Assembly: GCF_003072625.1 (NCBI RefSeq)
Contig: NZ_CP027805.1
Span: 247,001-311,000 of the forward strand
Origin: Limosilactobacillus reuteri
GTDB lineage: Bacteria > Bacillota > Bacilli > Lactobacillales > Lactobacillaceae
DNA length: 64,000 nucleotides
Direction: 5' to 3'
Numbering within the stretch: position 1 is the stretch's first letter; each line of letters opens with the position of its first letter. A program made the translations under genes and the position numbers. Of this stretch, positions 19,415 through 29,034 are shown in pieces. The notes under the pieces were generated by a model that made no database searches, was not told the origin of the DNA, and was given only the letters and a program-made list of their open reading frames with translations.

Positions 19415-19660
19415 ATGAAACAAGGAATTCATCCAGATTATCATCCAGTAGTTTTTGAAGATTCATCTACTGGTTACAAGTTTCTCTCTGGCTCAACAGC
19501 CACTTCAAGTGAAACTGTTAAGTGGGAAGACGGTAATGAATACCCATTAATTCGGGTTGAAGTTACTTCAGACTCACACCCATTCTACACTGGTAAGCAA
19601 AAGTTTACTCAAGCCGACGGTGCTGTCGACAAGTTCAACAAGAAGTACGGTCTCAAGTAA
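19415..19660 (+). CDS. rpmE2: 50S ribosomal protein L31 type B
   Basis: An 81-residue L31 of the type B (zinc-independent) class: no Cys-x-x-Cys is present, and the C-terminal [14 protein letters not shown] is typical. L31 sits at the subunit bridge. AAAGGAGCG precedes the ATG. In bacteria with both L31 forms the type B gene is often Zur-controlled, but I see no Zur box upstream here. It stands alone between murA and a strong terminator. Confidence 0.96.
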   Translation: MKQGIHPDYHPVVFEDSSTGYKFLSGSTATSSETVKWEDGNEYPLIRVEVTSDSHPFYTGKQKFTQADGAVDKFNKKYGLK

Positions 19661-19680
19661 TCGAACTTCTTATTATTCAA

Positions 19681-19721
19681 AAAAAGCCGGGAAAAGCGAA
19701 AGTTTTTCCCGGCTTTTTTTG
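19681..19721 (+). terminator. Terminator after rpmE2
   Basis: AAAAAGCCGGGAAAA and TTTTTCCCGGCTTTTTTT form a near-perfect GC-rich hairpin with a U-tract. Confidence 0.9.
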
Positions 19722-19820
19722 AATTAAGGCAAATAAATCATTATTAATGTTATTTTGCGTCTTTAAGTATTGATCTTTCTCTGCGTATAATATTGATAAT
19801 TGAGAAAGTGGGGGCTACCT

Positions 19821-21137
19821 ATGCATGAAAAAATTATTAATCGAATAATTGCCTTGCATCGTTATTCTTTTGTTAGGATAACCCGGCAGACATTAATTAT
19901 GATTTTTCCCATTGTTTTTATTGGAACGATGGCAAAGATGATGTTGAAAACTATTTTTAACCCAGATGGATTTATTTATAATATTGCTTTCCTTGATGCA
20001 ATACCACAGAACGTGTTGCGGATTATTCAATTTATGTTAACTAGCATTAGTCAATTAACCTTAGGGATTCTAGGAATTTATACTGTCTATATGGCAGCAA
20101 AATTTACTGCGAAAAGGTATCGACGAGACGGTAAATTTGCTGGAATAACCGCTATTTTGACCCTCTTATTAATGTCTTATCGTTATGGCAAGTCGTCCCC
20201 GCAATTTTCCCTTAGCTTTTATCAACGGCTCCTTAGTGGCAATAGTTTGTTAATCGTTTTAATTCTTGGTTACGGAGTCGGCCAGCTTTACCGGTGGTTA
20301 ACTCCACCAAAAGATGGTGATAATACCAATGCGTTGCCGTTATTGCAGGAACGATCATTTAGTTCAATGCTGCCAATGACGATTAGTCTGATTTTTGGGG
20401 TAACGGTTGCTCTTTTTTTAAATTCCAACACAATTTATCATGCTTGGTCAACAAGTTACTCCACGTTAGTTACAACTGCCCAAGAACATCGGCAATTATG
20501 GCTGACGTTATTAGCTACGATGGGGCTAACAATATTTGATTGGTTAGGATTAGGTGTTCCATACACTTCGATGGCGTTAACTTCTGGAGATTCATTTACT
20601 GCTAACTTGAACTATGCGCTTACTCATGGAACTCCGTGGAATGTGCCGTATGAGTTTTTAGGCAGTTCTCTTTATAATTCATTTGCTAACTTTGGGGGTG
20701 ACGGCTTGATTCTTGCTTTGATAGTTGCCATTCTGTTAACTTCTAATGGCTCCTATATGCATCGTGTTGCACGGTGGACGGCCTTACCAACATTATTTAA
20801 TTTTAATTATGCAACAATGATTGGCTTACCGGTTGTATTTAATCCGTTATTTCTTATCCCATTTGTCTTCTTACCGATTGTGAATATTCTCCTTGCCAGT
20901 TTAGCGATTACGATTCACTTAATACCTTCAACGCCTTACCCGGTTTTGCAGGGGACACCGGGACCACTTATTAGTTTCTTGGGGACAAATGGTAATTGGG
21001 GAATTTTGATTTTTACCTTGGTGTTGCTTTTAATCGATATCGCTGCCTATATCCCCTTTGTAAAAATGGCCCTAGTCGTTGAAAATCGCTTAACATTAGC
21101 AGAACAGGACGTGATCAGTCATGAAAAAAATGACTAA
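19821..21137 (+). CDS. PTS sugar transporter EIIC (cellobiose/lichenan-like)
   Basis: A 438-residue membrane protein of the EIIC fold used by lactose/cellobiose-type PTS systems. About ten hydrophobic segments are visible, and GLGVPYTSMALTSGDSF resembles the sugar-binding loop. I start it at ATG 19821 with GTGGGGG six bases upstream, not at the TTG 21 bases earlier. No EIIA or EIIB lies nearby, so it must borrow them, transport without phosphorylation, or have another role. It overlaps the next gene by 17 bases, implying co-translation. Confidence 0.8.
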   Translation: MHEKIINRIIALHRYSFVRITRQTLIMIFPIVFIGTMAKMMLKTIFNPDGFIYNIAFLDAIPQNVLRIIQFMLTSISQLTLGILGIYTVYMAAKFTAKRYRRDGKFAGITAILTLLLMSYRYGKSSPQFSLSFYQRLLSGNSLLIVLILGYGVGQLYRWLTPPKDGDNTNALPLLQERSFSSMLPMTISLIFGVTVALFLNSNTIYHAWSTSYSTLVTTAQEHRQLWLTLLATMGLTIFDWLGLGVPYTSMALTSGDSFTANLNYALTHGTPWNVPYEFLGSSLYNSFANFGGDGLILALIVAILLTSNGSYMHRVARWTALPTLFNFNYATMIGLPVVFNPLFLIPFVFLPIVNILLASLAITIHLIPSTPYPVLQGTPGPLISFLGTNGNWGILIFTLVLLLIDIAAYIPFVKMALVVENRLTLAEQDVISHEKND

Positions 21138-22011
21138 ATCAATTCTCCACACTCGTTTAGTATTGATTGGCCTAATATTGATCTTAGTCCTAATGGCAAT
21201 TCCAGCATATTTTTGGATGAAAGATACAAATAAATATTTAGCTACCCAACATAATTCTAGAATGTCGCCGATAATTATGGTTCCTGGAAGCTCAGCAACA
21301 CAAAACCGCTTTAATCCGCTTATTCGTAAACTTAACGAAGATAGCCCTAAAAAACATAGTGTGTTGAGCTTAGAAGTAATGAACAGCGGTAAAATTGTTT
21401 CACAAGGATGGATAAATCGCGGCGATAATGAGCCGATTATCGTGATTGGCTTTGAGAATAATCACGATGGTTATCAAAATATAAAGAAACAAGCACAAAT
21501 GGTTAACCAGGCTTTTGGACGATTGACAGAAGAGTATAACTTTAATAACTTTAAGGCGTTTGGCCATTCTAATGGGGGTCTAGTATGGGCTTATTGGTTG
21601 GAACATTACTACTCTGAGTATAAAGACGCGATTACAATTAAAAGGCTAATGACACTGGGAACGCCATACAACTTTGCGGAATCTTCTGTTAGCCATCCGA
21701 CGCAAATGTTTTCTGATTTTGTAAAGTATCGGAGTCGGATTCCTAAAAACCTATTAGTTTATTCAGTCGCGGGGACAGAAACTTATACATCCGATGGCCT
21801 CGTCCCAGAAGGAAGCGTCGATGCTGGTAAGTATATTTACCAAAAACAAGTGGCCCATTATACGAGTATGACGGTCACGGGAAAAGATGCTCAGCACTCT
21901 AGCTTGCCGCAAAATAAGCAGATTGTACGGTTGATTGAAGAGTATCTGCTTGATCCAAATGACAACGGTAACCCTAATTCGCAAAATAAGCAGGGGACTA
22001 CTCAAAATTAA
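21121..22011 (+). CDS. Membrane-anchored alpha/beta hydrolase (DUF915 type)
   Basis: A 296-residue protein with an N-terminal signal anchor (residues about 12-30) and an extracellular alpha/beta hydrolase domain. The nucleophile elbow is GHSNGG near residue 148, and the catalytic His is probably in DAQHSSLPQN near residue 260. This matches the DUF915 family of Firmicutes cell-surface hydrolases with uncertain substrates. The C-terminus is an Asn/Gln-rich tail. The start overlaps the EIIC gene. An in-frame ATG at 21130 is also possible. Confidence 0.85.
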   Translation: MKKMTKSILHTRLVLIGLILILVLMAIPAYFWMKDTNKYLATQHNSRMSPIIMVPGSSATQNRFNPLIRKLNEDSPKKHSVLSLEVMNSGKIVSQGWINRGDNEPIIVIGFENNHDGYQNIKKQAQMVNQAFGRLTEEYNFNNFKAFGHSNGGLVWAYWLEHYYSEYKDAITIKRLMTLGTPYNFAESSVSHPTQMFSDFVKYRSRIPKNLLVYSVAGTETYTSDGLVPEGSVDAGKYIYQKQVAHYTSMTVTGKDAQHSSLPQNKQIVRLIEEYLLDPNDNGNPNSQNKQGTTQN

Positions 22012-22060
22012 TTAAGCAGGTTATACTAAGTTCATAATAAAAAGTAAGGAGTTCAATATC

Positions 22061-22765
22061 GTGAAAAAAGATAAAAAGCGATCATTTGAATGGTTACGGT
22101 GGACAGCGGTGGTTGTACTGTTATTGGTATCAGTTGTCCTAATTTTTAACCAGCAGATTAAGTCTTACTTAGTAGGGAGTTATAAACCTGAGATTACTCG
22201 GCAAACGGTTCAAAGCAACCAAAAGAAAAAAGCGACCTATGATTTTCAAAGTGTCAAAGATCTTAACTTGCAAACGGCTGCCAAGGCTCGTGCAAATAGG
22301 CAATCGATTAATACCATTGGAGCAATTACGGTTCCGGCTATTAATATGACGATTCCAATTGCTAATGGGGTTGATAATACAACCCTGGCGTTAGCAGCAG
22401 GAACCCTTCGTCCAGACATGAAGATGGGGGAAGGCAACTATGCGTTAGCTGGTCATAATATGGCTCATGGGAGTAAAATCCTCTTTTCCCCATTGTATTA
22501 TCATGCTAAGGTGGGGCAGATGATCTATATTACCAATATGGATCGCGTTTATGAATATAAGATTTATCAACGTGAATTCATTGCGGCGACCCGGGTTGAT
22601 GTGGTAGACAATACGCCGGAAAAAATTATTACTTTGATTACTTGTGATGCTACCGGGGCCAACCGATTGATGATCCGTGGTAAATTTGTTAAGTCAGAAC
22701 CATTTACGAAAGCACCACAAAATGTGCAAAAGAATTTTAGCGAAAAATATACGACAGGTCGTTAA
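22061..22765 (+). CDS. srtA: Class A sortase
   Basis: A transpeptidase that attaches LPxTG proteins to the cell wall. An N-terminal membrane anchor (residues about 14-30) is followed by the sortase barrel with the catalytic triad: His in LAGHNMAHG, Cys in ITLITCDATG and Arg in RLMIRG. The 234-residue length fits class A housekeeping enzymes. It starts with GTG at 22061 behind AGTAAGGAG. It follows the EIIC and hydrolase genes in the same direction, so all three may be one surface-related operon. No sortase substrate is nearby. Confidence 0.93.
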   Translation: MKKDKKRSFEWLRWTAVVVLLLVSVVLIFNQQIKSYLVGSYKPEITRQTVQSNQKKKATYDFQSVKDLNLQTAAKARANRQSINTIGAITVPAINMTIPIANGVDNTTLALAAGTLRPDMKMGEGNYALAGHNMAHGSKILFSPLYYHAKVGQMIYITNMDRVYEYKIYQREFIAATRVDVVDNTPEKIITLITCDATGANRLMIRGKFVKSEPFTKAPQNVQKNFSEKYTTGR

Positions 22766-22778
22766 AGAGAGCGAGACA

Positions 22779-22802
22779 GAAGTCACTTGTGACTTCGTTT
22801 TT
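22779..22802 (+). terminator. Terminator after srtA
   Basis: GAAGTCAC TT GTGACTTC (22779-22796) is a perfect 8-bp hairpin followed by GTTTTTC. It runs into the repeat at 22793. Confidence 0.75.
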
Positions 22803-22898
22803 CGACGCGAAGCTAGCCTCTGGGAGCCCCCGCAAGCAATAATAGGCCTCCAATGTTCGGTTTTTGAGCCGGACGTTGGAGGCCATTGTTGTACTGCG
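22793..22898 (+). repeat. Intergenic repeat, copy 2
   Basis: Related to the inverted copy at 7317-7422. It contains a long hairpin GGCCTCCAATGTTCGG (22845-22860) against CCGGACGTTGGAGGCC (22869-22884), and CGACGCGAAGCTAG (22803-22816), whose reverse complement is in the folded element at 4674-4687. The rest of the 398-base gap up to 23163 is AT-rich and holds a hairpin GAGCGAACGG/CCGTTTGCTC at about 23049-23077. Confidence 0.7.
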
Positions 22899-23163
22899 TA
22901 TTTGCTTTTTATGAAAGTAACTTAACTTATATCACAGTCCTTTTTTGTTTGCAAATTTTTAGCGATATTTGTAATCCATTCCAAATTAAGAAAAACACAA
23001 TACCGATAAAAAATAGCCAAATTAAAATAAATTTTAAGTAAACAGATGAGCGAACGGACAAGAATGCCACCGTTTGCTCATTTCTTTGCCGTGAATAAAT
23101 TTCTTGACTCTTTTTCAGGAACCGCCTAAGAAAGAGATACATTGAATTTAAGGAGATGCAGTA

Positions 23164-25541
23164 ATGGAAAAACGCGAACAAAAGAATGTTTTATGGTTTG
23201 ATGAATTGCATCGCTCTGACGTTAATCTCGTTGGTGGGAAGTCCTCTTCCTTAGGTGAAATGACTTCTGCAATGAAAATTCCAGTTCCATATGGCTTTGC
23301 GACGACAACTCACGCTTATCGTCAATTTATGGCAGAAACGGGATTAAACGACCAAATTAATAAATTATTAGCTGAAATTAATGACTATGAAAATGCTGAT
23401 GAACTTCATCGGGTTTGCTCACATATTCGGCAGATGATTCTCGAAGCACCGATGCCAAGTGAGATCGCTATGACAATCAAAAAAGCTTATGCAGCCTTAT
23501 CAGAAAAAAATGGGTGAAACTGAGCCATTTGTAGCAATTAGGTCAAGTGCAACCGCTGAAGATTTACCAAATGCTTCTTTTGCGGGGCAGCAAGAATCGT
23601 ATTTGAACGTGCGTGGTGCTGAAATGGTATTAGCAAAGGTTCAAGAATGTTATGCTTCCTTGTTTACCGATCGGGCAACCTATTACCGGCATAAGCAACA
23701 TTTCCCTCATGAAAAAGTGGCTTTATCAGCGGCCGTTCAGATGATGGTTTTCTCAAAAGCTTCTGGGGTTATGTTTTCAGTTAACGTGGCGAACGGAAAT
23801 GATGCTCAAATTGTTATTGATACGATTTGGGGATTAGGTGAATACATTGTTTTAGGAAAAGTAACACCGGATCATTTTGTGATTAATAAAAATAACCTTC
23901 AAGTAGTAGAACGTTCGGTAGTTCCGAAGGCAATTGAATTGTGTCAAACCCCTGGTGGCGGAGTACATGAAGCACCGGTGCCAGCAGACCGGGCAATCCG
24001 GCCAGCGCTAACTGAAGACCAAATTCATGAATTAGCAGGATACGCAAAGAAAATTGAAAAGCACTATGTCTGTTACATGGACATGGAATTTGCGCTAGAC
24101 GCACGAACAGATCGGTTGTGGCTAGTACAAGCGCGTCCCGAAACAGTTTGGTCAAATAAAAATAATAAGCAAGCAACAAAGGAGTCCACTGTTTCAATGA
24201 ACAAAACCGAAAAAATATTGATCAAAGGGTTACCAGCAAGTCCAGGTGTTTCAACTGGAAAGGTGCATGTAATTGCGGATCCTAAAGATATTGATGAATT
24301 TGAAGCATGAGAAATATTAGTAACGTTGATGACTTTCCCTGACTGGGTACCGGCAATGAAAAAAGCAGCCGCAATCATCACCGATAATGGTGGAATGACC
24401 TGCCATGCCGCAATTGTTTCTCGTGAAATGCAGATCCCTTGTATCGTTGGAACTAAGAGCTGTGGGCAAGCACTGAAATGCTGCAGGATGGCGAGCAAGT
24501 AACCGTTGATGCTAAAAATGGGGTCGTTTATCAGGGCGATCTCGCCGAGCAATTTAATAGTGAAAAAGAGTCAACAGAGCGTGGCTATGTAGAATATTAC
24601 GCGCCGACAGCAACCAGGGTCATGATGAATTTAGGCGATCCAGAACTAGCAGATAAATATGCTACACTGCCGGTTGATGGCATTGGCTTAATGCGAGAAG
24701 AATTTCTTTGGACGACTTATATTCATGACCATCCCCTTTACTTAATTGAAACGGGTCATCCCGAAAAAGTCGTTGATATGCTAGCTGATGGGATTGCTAA
24801 AGTGGCACGGGCGATTGCTCCGCGGCCAATGGTTTTACGTTTTTCTGATTTTAAGTCGGGTGAATACCGTAATTTAACGGGCGGTGATAAATATGAGCCG
24901 CATGAACCCGCAGATTTATTAGGATGGCGTGGCGCTTCTCGATACTATGATCCTAAATATATCGAAGCTTTCAAGCTAGAACTGGCGGCGGTAAAAAAGG
25001 TACGCCAAGAGTTCCAATTAAAGAATCTCAATGTAATGATCCCGTTTGTCCGCACTGTTGCTGAGGCTGACAAGGTAACAAAATTAATGGCAGCAGCCGA
25101 TTTACACCGCGGACCAGATTTTAAGGTGTACATGATGGTCGAGATCCCAAGTAATATCATCTTGGCGGATCAGTTTAATAAGTACGTTGATGGTTATTCG
25201 ATTGGGTCCAATGATTTAGCAATGCTTATTTTAGGCTGTGATCGGAACAATGATACAGTGGCCACCTCTTTGATGAACGTAATCTTGTGGTAAAACGGGC
25301 GATTAGTCACCTTATTAAGACTGCTCACCAAGATAACAAGACGGTATCAATATGTGGGCAAGCACCGTCTGAATATCCTGAATTAGCATCTTTCTTAATT
25401 CAACAAGGGATTGATTATATTTCAGTTAATCCAGATATGGTTAAAGAAACAAAACAGAATGTGGCAAGGATTGAACAGCGCATAATCCTGGATAACGCGA
25501 CTGGCAAGGGACGACAAGCTGTGGAAAGTTATGCATGGTAG
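23164..25541 (+). pseudogene. ppsA: Phosphoenolpyruvate synthase, multiply disrupted
   Basis: PEP synthase converts pyruvate and ATP to PEP, AMP and phosphate. Pieces covering the whole enzyme are in order: the N-terminal ATP-grasp part (LVGGKSSSLGEM), IRSSATAEDLPNASFAGQQ, the phosphohistidine domain [13 protein letters not shown], and the PEP/pyruvate barrel ending in GSNDLAMLILGCDR and ICGQAPSEYPE. Four lesions break it: an extra A in the A7 run at 23504-23510, a TGA at 24308-24310 where Gly is expected, a one-base loss near 24476 and another near 25265. It probably makes no functional enzyme. It is first in a cluster of carbon-metabolism genes. Confidence 0.9.
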
Positions 25542-25556
25542 AAAGGATTGAATAAA

Positions 25557-27344
25557 ATGCAAATTTTTGTTGATATTAATGCTTCTGAAAATGGTAATGG
25601 TTCACAAGAGTTTCCGTTTAAGTACATCCAACAAGCGGCAGATATTGCTCAACCAGGGGATTATGTTCAAGTAATGCCGGGTGAATATCATGAAGAAGTT
25701 CATCCGCAAAATTCCGGAACTATTGATAAGCCGATTATTTATGCATCCGCTAAGCAAAATCGCGCAACCATCACGGGAGCTGACCGTGTTACTGGCTGGC
25801 AACATGTTGCTGGTCCGGTATGGCAATTAAAACTCCCTAATGCCAACTTTGGTAACTATAATCCATACAACGTTTTAGTCGATCAAACTTTTAATCATGC
25901 TGGTGAAATCTTCCTAAATAATAAAGCAATGTACGAGGTTGATCAGTTAGCAAAAGTTGAAACACCAAGCGAAAATAAACTTTCACGAGACCGGAAATTT
26001 ACCTGTTACACCTGGTATACCGAACAGTTGCCAGCAGAAGATGCAACCGTAATCTATGCGAACTTCCAAGCGCAAAATCCTAATGAGGAACATGTTGAAC
26101 TGACTTTCCGGGAGACGTGTTTCTACCCAGAAAAAGCAGGACTCAATCACCTTATCTTATCGGGCTTTACAATGACGAAGGCTGCTTGTCGATGGGCATC
26201 TTCGCAATATAATAAGGGGATTATTGGTACTAATCGTGGTCAAGGATGGAAGATTGCTAAGTGTGATATTTCTCACGCTAAGTGTTCCGGGCTCTCCCTT
26301 GGTCGAAATATTGTTCCAACCATTGATGATGATAAGATTTATCCACATCGAATTAAGAATAATACGATTCATGATTGTGGACAGACCGGAATTATCGGTG
26401 TTGAAGGCAACCCATCACCGATTATTGAACACAATAGTATTTATAACATTAACGTCCGCCAAAACCTTGTCAGTGATGATGTCAGTGCGATCAATCTTTC
26501 GCCAGCGATTGGGGCTAAGATTTTACGCAACTGCATTCATGATTGTACGCGCGGAATTTGGCTTGGTGGCAAGGTTGAAGATACCCAAATTTCACGGAAT
26601 GTGTTCTACAACAATTCACTGCCAGATTCATTCGAAGTCACAAACGAAAATCGCGAGGACTTAGTTGCGGCCCTTGGTGAAGATATTGAAATTAAGGATT
26701 CGATGGGTGTGACTTTGATTGATAACAATTTCTTATTATCAGACTGTGCACTCAAGCTCGAATCTAAGGGTATCCTTCTCGTTCATAACCTAATTAATGG
26801 CAGTGTGGAATGGTTAAGCAATACGAATGTTGCTGAAAATGATCCTTACTACCACCGCCTTTATCAACAAAAAGTGACAGAAAGTGCTCTTTACGATTCT
26901 TCCTGTTTTTATAACAATGTCTTTATCCGAAAGAATCTCCGGAGTGAAATGGCAAAATTAATTGCATTTGCCCACGAACAGGCAAGCGAACAACCAATTG
27001 ATAATCATATTAGTGATGATAATGCCGCTTATGTTGGTCTCGCCAGTGGACAACGAAGCTATATTCCAGCTAATAAAGCAGGAAATGTTTTTATGAATGA
27101 TGAGCAAGAAGACGTTAAGATCGACATCGATTCAAATGAAGGTGGGGTATTTCTTGATAGTAATATTTGCGACTACTTGAATGAAGATACTAGTCGGGTG
27201 ATCGCAGTTGGTAAGACTCCTGAGACTGCCTGTGATTTTGATACGGATTTCTTAGGGAACCATCGTGAAGGGATTAGTGTAACAGCTGGACCTTTTGATA
27301 CAAAAGAAGAATACAGTCGACGCTTATTTAGGCTACTGTTTTAA
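25557..27344 (+). CDS. Right-handed parallel beta-helix repeat protein
   Basis: A 595-residue protein of the pectate-lyase-like fold. The opening IFVDINASENGNGSQEFPF followed by QQAADIAQPGDYVQVMPGEY is the DUF1565-type start of beta-helix glycan enzymes, and the middle holds successive coil turns such as NNTIHDCGQTGI, EHNSIYNINV and LRNCIHDCTRGIWLGG. No signal peptide is visible, so it should act in the cytoplasm, unlike most relatives. I start it at ATG 25557, nine bases after AAAGGA. Its substrate is unknown; the operon suggests a sugar or uronate-derived oligomer. Confidence 0.8.
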   Translation: MQIFVDINASENGNGSQEFPFKYIQQAADIAQPGDYVQVMPGEYHEEVHPQNSGTIDKPIIYASAKQNRATITGADRVTGWQHVAGPVWQLKLPNANFGNYNPYNVLVDQTFNHAGEIFLNNKAMYEVDQLAKVETPSENKLSRDRKFTCYTWYTEQLPAEDATVIYANFQAQNPNEEHVELTFRETCFYPEKAGLNHLILSGFTMTKAACRWASSQYNKGIIGTNRGQGWKIAKCDISHAKCSGLSLGRNIVPTIDDDKIYPHRIKNNTIHDCGQTGIIGVEGNPSPIIEHNSIYNINVRQNLVSDDVSAINLSPAIGAKILRNCIHDCTRGIWLGGKVEDTQISRNVFYNNSLPDSFEVTNENREDLVAALGEDIEIKDSMGVTLIDNNFLLSDCALKLESKGILLVHNLINGSVEWLSNTNVAENDPYYHRLYQQKVTESALYDSSCFYNNVFIRKNLRSEMAKLIAFAHEQASEQPIDNHISDDNAAYVGLASGQRSYIPANKAGNVFMNDEQEDVKIDIDSNEGGVFLDSNICDYLNEDTSRVIAVGKTPETACDFDTDFLGNHREGISVTAGPFDTKEEYSRRLFRLLF

Positions 27345-27356
27345 GGAGGTAAAGGA

Positions 27357-28136
27357 ATGCGCAAACCGTTTATTATTGCGAATTGGAAAATGAATAAAAA
27401 CGTTCATGAATCCGTTGCATTTGTTAAAGTAATTAAAAGAAAGCTCCCGGCAAATAAAGAAATCGGGATCGCAGCACAAGCAGTTTCGCTATATAACATG
27501 AAAAAAGTGGCGGGATCTTCCAACTTGCAAATTATTGCTCAAAATGCATCAGCTGAGTTAGAGGGACCGTATACTGGAGAAATTAGTATGCGGAGTTTGG
27601 CAGATGCGGGCGTGACATATGTGATGCTAGGACATTTAGAGCGCCGGCGCCTGTTCAATGAAAGTAATGATTCGATTAATCAAAAAGTTTTAGCAGCCCT
27701 CAATGCCGGAATTATTCCCATTATTTGTACAGATGAAGAGATGGTCCAAACAGAAGTTAACGGAAAAATTCATTATGTCTTTCGTCAACTAAAAAGCGTT
27801 CTTAAAGGGGTACCAGCTAACAAACTATCACAGATTGTTATTTCATATGAACCAAGTTGGGCCGTTGGGAGCACACACCAAGCAAACCCCGACATTGCTG
27901 AAGAGGGCTGTCAGGCAATTCGTCAAAGCCTGGTTGAAATGTATTGTAATGAGATTGGCGCGCAAGTCCGAATACTCTATGGTGGCAGCGTTAATCCCGA
28001 GAACATTGGCCAAATTATGAGTAAACCAAATGTTGACGGGGCATTAATCGGACGTGCAAGTCTCGAGATTGAAAGCTTTTTACAAATGATCAATTATATC
28101 GAATTAGCGAGCAAGCAGAAGTTACAGGTGATTTAG
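27357..28136 (+). CDS. Triosephosphate isomerase family protein (divergent)
   Basis: A 259-residue TIM-barrel related to TpiA, which interconverts DHAP and glyceraldehyde-3-phosphate. The catalytic residues remain: Asn and Lys in ANWKMN, His in MLGHLERRRLF, Glu in SYEPSWAVG, and the phosphate loop LYGGSV. However, the near-invariant Ser after the catalytic His is Leu, and loop 6, normally PVWAIGTG-like, reads PSWAVGST. It is therefore probably a secondary or specialised isomerase, not the glycolytic enzyme. It lies 12 bases after the beta-helix gene and 12 bases before the aldolase. Confidence 0.88.
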   Translation: MRKPFIIANWKMNKNVHESVAFVKVIKRKLPANKEIGIAAQAVSLYNMKKVAGSSNLQIIAQNASAELEGPYTGEISMRSLADAGVTYVMLGHLERRRLFNESNDSINQKVLAALNAGIIPIICTDEEMVQTEVNGKIHYVFRQLKSVLKGVPANKLSQIVISYEPSWAVGSTHQANPDIAEEGCQAIRQSLVEMYCNEIGAQVRILYGGSVNPENIGQIMSKPNVDGALIGRASLEIESFLQMINYIELASKQKLQVI

Positions 28137-28148
28137 GAGGAAAAATGG

Positions 28149-29015
28149 ATGGCTTACTTTGATAACGGAAACAAACTTTTTGATGACGCCCGGAAGAATC
28201 AATACGCAATTGGGGCATATAATATTAATAATCTTGAATGGACCCGGGCAATTTTGCGGGCAGCAGCTGAGACTAATACCCCAGTACTAATCCAAGTGTC
28301 AATGGGCGCTGCTAAGTATATGGGTGGTTATAAGTTTGTCAAAGATATGGTTGAAGACCAGATGGATGCAATGGGAATTAAAGTTCCCGTTATCCTGAAT
28401 CTTGACCATGGTGACTATGATGCAGCGATTGAATGCATTAACTTAGGATATTCGTCAGTCATGTTTGACGGCCATAAGTTGCCAATTGAAGAAAATTACG
28501 CCAAAACCAAAGAGATCGTCCAATTGGCGCATTCACGCGGCATTGCAGTTGAAGCCGAAATCGGTAAAGTGGGAGAAAACCAGGATACCAGTAGTGGGGA
28601 GCTCGCTGACGTTGAAGATGCAATGGCGTTTGCGGCGATGGGGGTTGACCGCCTTGCTTGTGGGGTTGGCAACATCCACGGCATTTACCCTGCTAACTGG
28701 CCAGGGTTAGACTTTGACCGTCTTCAAGAAATTGCGAATGCGATTGATATTCCGCTAGTACTTCACGGTGGTTCGGGAATTCCTAGAGAACAGGTTCAAA
28801 AGGCAATTTCAATGGGGATTGCAAAGGTAAATATCAATACTGAATTCCAGTTAGCGTTCCAAGATGCAACCCGGAAGTATATTGAAAATGAATTAGACCT
28901 CAATAAAGAACAAAAAGGGTATGATCCACGGAAATTATTACTTCCCGGAACAGATGCAATAACTGCTAAAATGAAAGATATGATTGAATGGTTAGGCACA
29001 CCAGCAGTTGTCTAA
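28149..29015 (+). CDS. Class II fructose/tagatose-bisphosphate aldolase
   Basis: A zinc-dependent ketose-bisphosphate aldolase of 288 residues that splits fructose- or tagatose-1,6-bisphosphate into two trioses. Zinc and substrate motifs are visible: ILNLDHGDYDAAI, AVEAEIGKVGE, GVGNIHGIYP, LVLHGGSGIP and KVNINTEFQ. Which hexose it prefers cannot be decided from sequence alone. Genes for a triose isomerase and a phosphatase flank it within short gaps, so the operon could convert a ketose bisphosphate to trioses. Confidence 0.92.
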   Translation: MAYFDNGNKLFDDARKNQYAIGAYNINNLEWTRAILRAAAETNTPVLIQVSMGAAKYMGGYKFVKDMVEDQMDAMGIKVPVILNLDHGDYDAAIECINLGYSSVMFDGHKLPIEENYAKTKEIVQLAHSRGIAVEAEIGKVGENQDTSSGELADVEDAMAFAAMGVDRLACGVGNIHGIYPANWPGLDFDRLQEIANAIDIPLVLHGGSGIPREQVQKAISMGIAKVNINTEFQLAFQDATRKYIENELDLNKEQKGYDPRKLLLPGTDAITAKMKDMIEWLGTPAVV

Positions 29016-29034
29016 TTATAATGGAGGTTATGGA

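Noticed and set aside
23049-23077. Hairpin GAGCGAACGG/CCGTTTGCTC before ppsA as a terminator or operator
   Set aside because: No clear U-tract and no known motif; left as an unexplained hairpin.
22927-23181. Minus-strand frame of 84 codons with one strong hydrophobic segment, upstream of ppsA
   Set aside because: It starts at TTG with no ribosome-binding site (the internal ATG also lacks one), overlaps the ppsA start and spans a hairpin. I could not support it as a gene.
23883-24552. Long antisense frames across ppsA
   Set aside because: Shadows of the conserved PEP synthase sequence on the plus strand.
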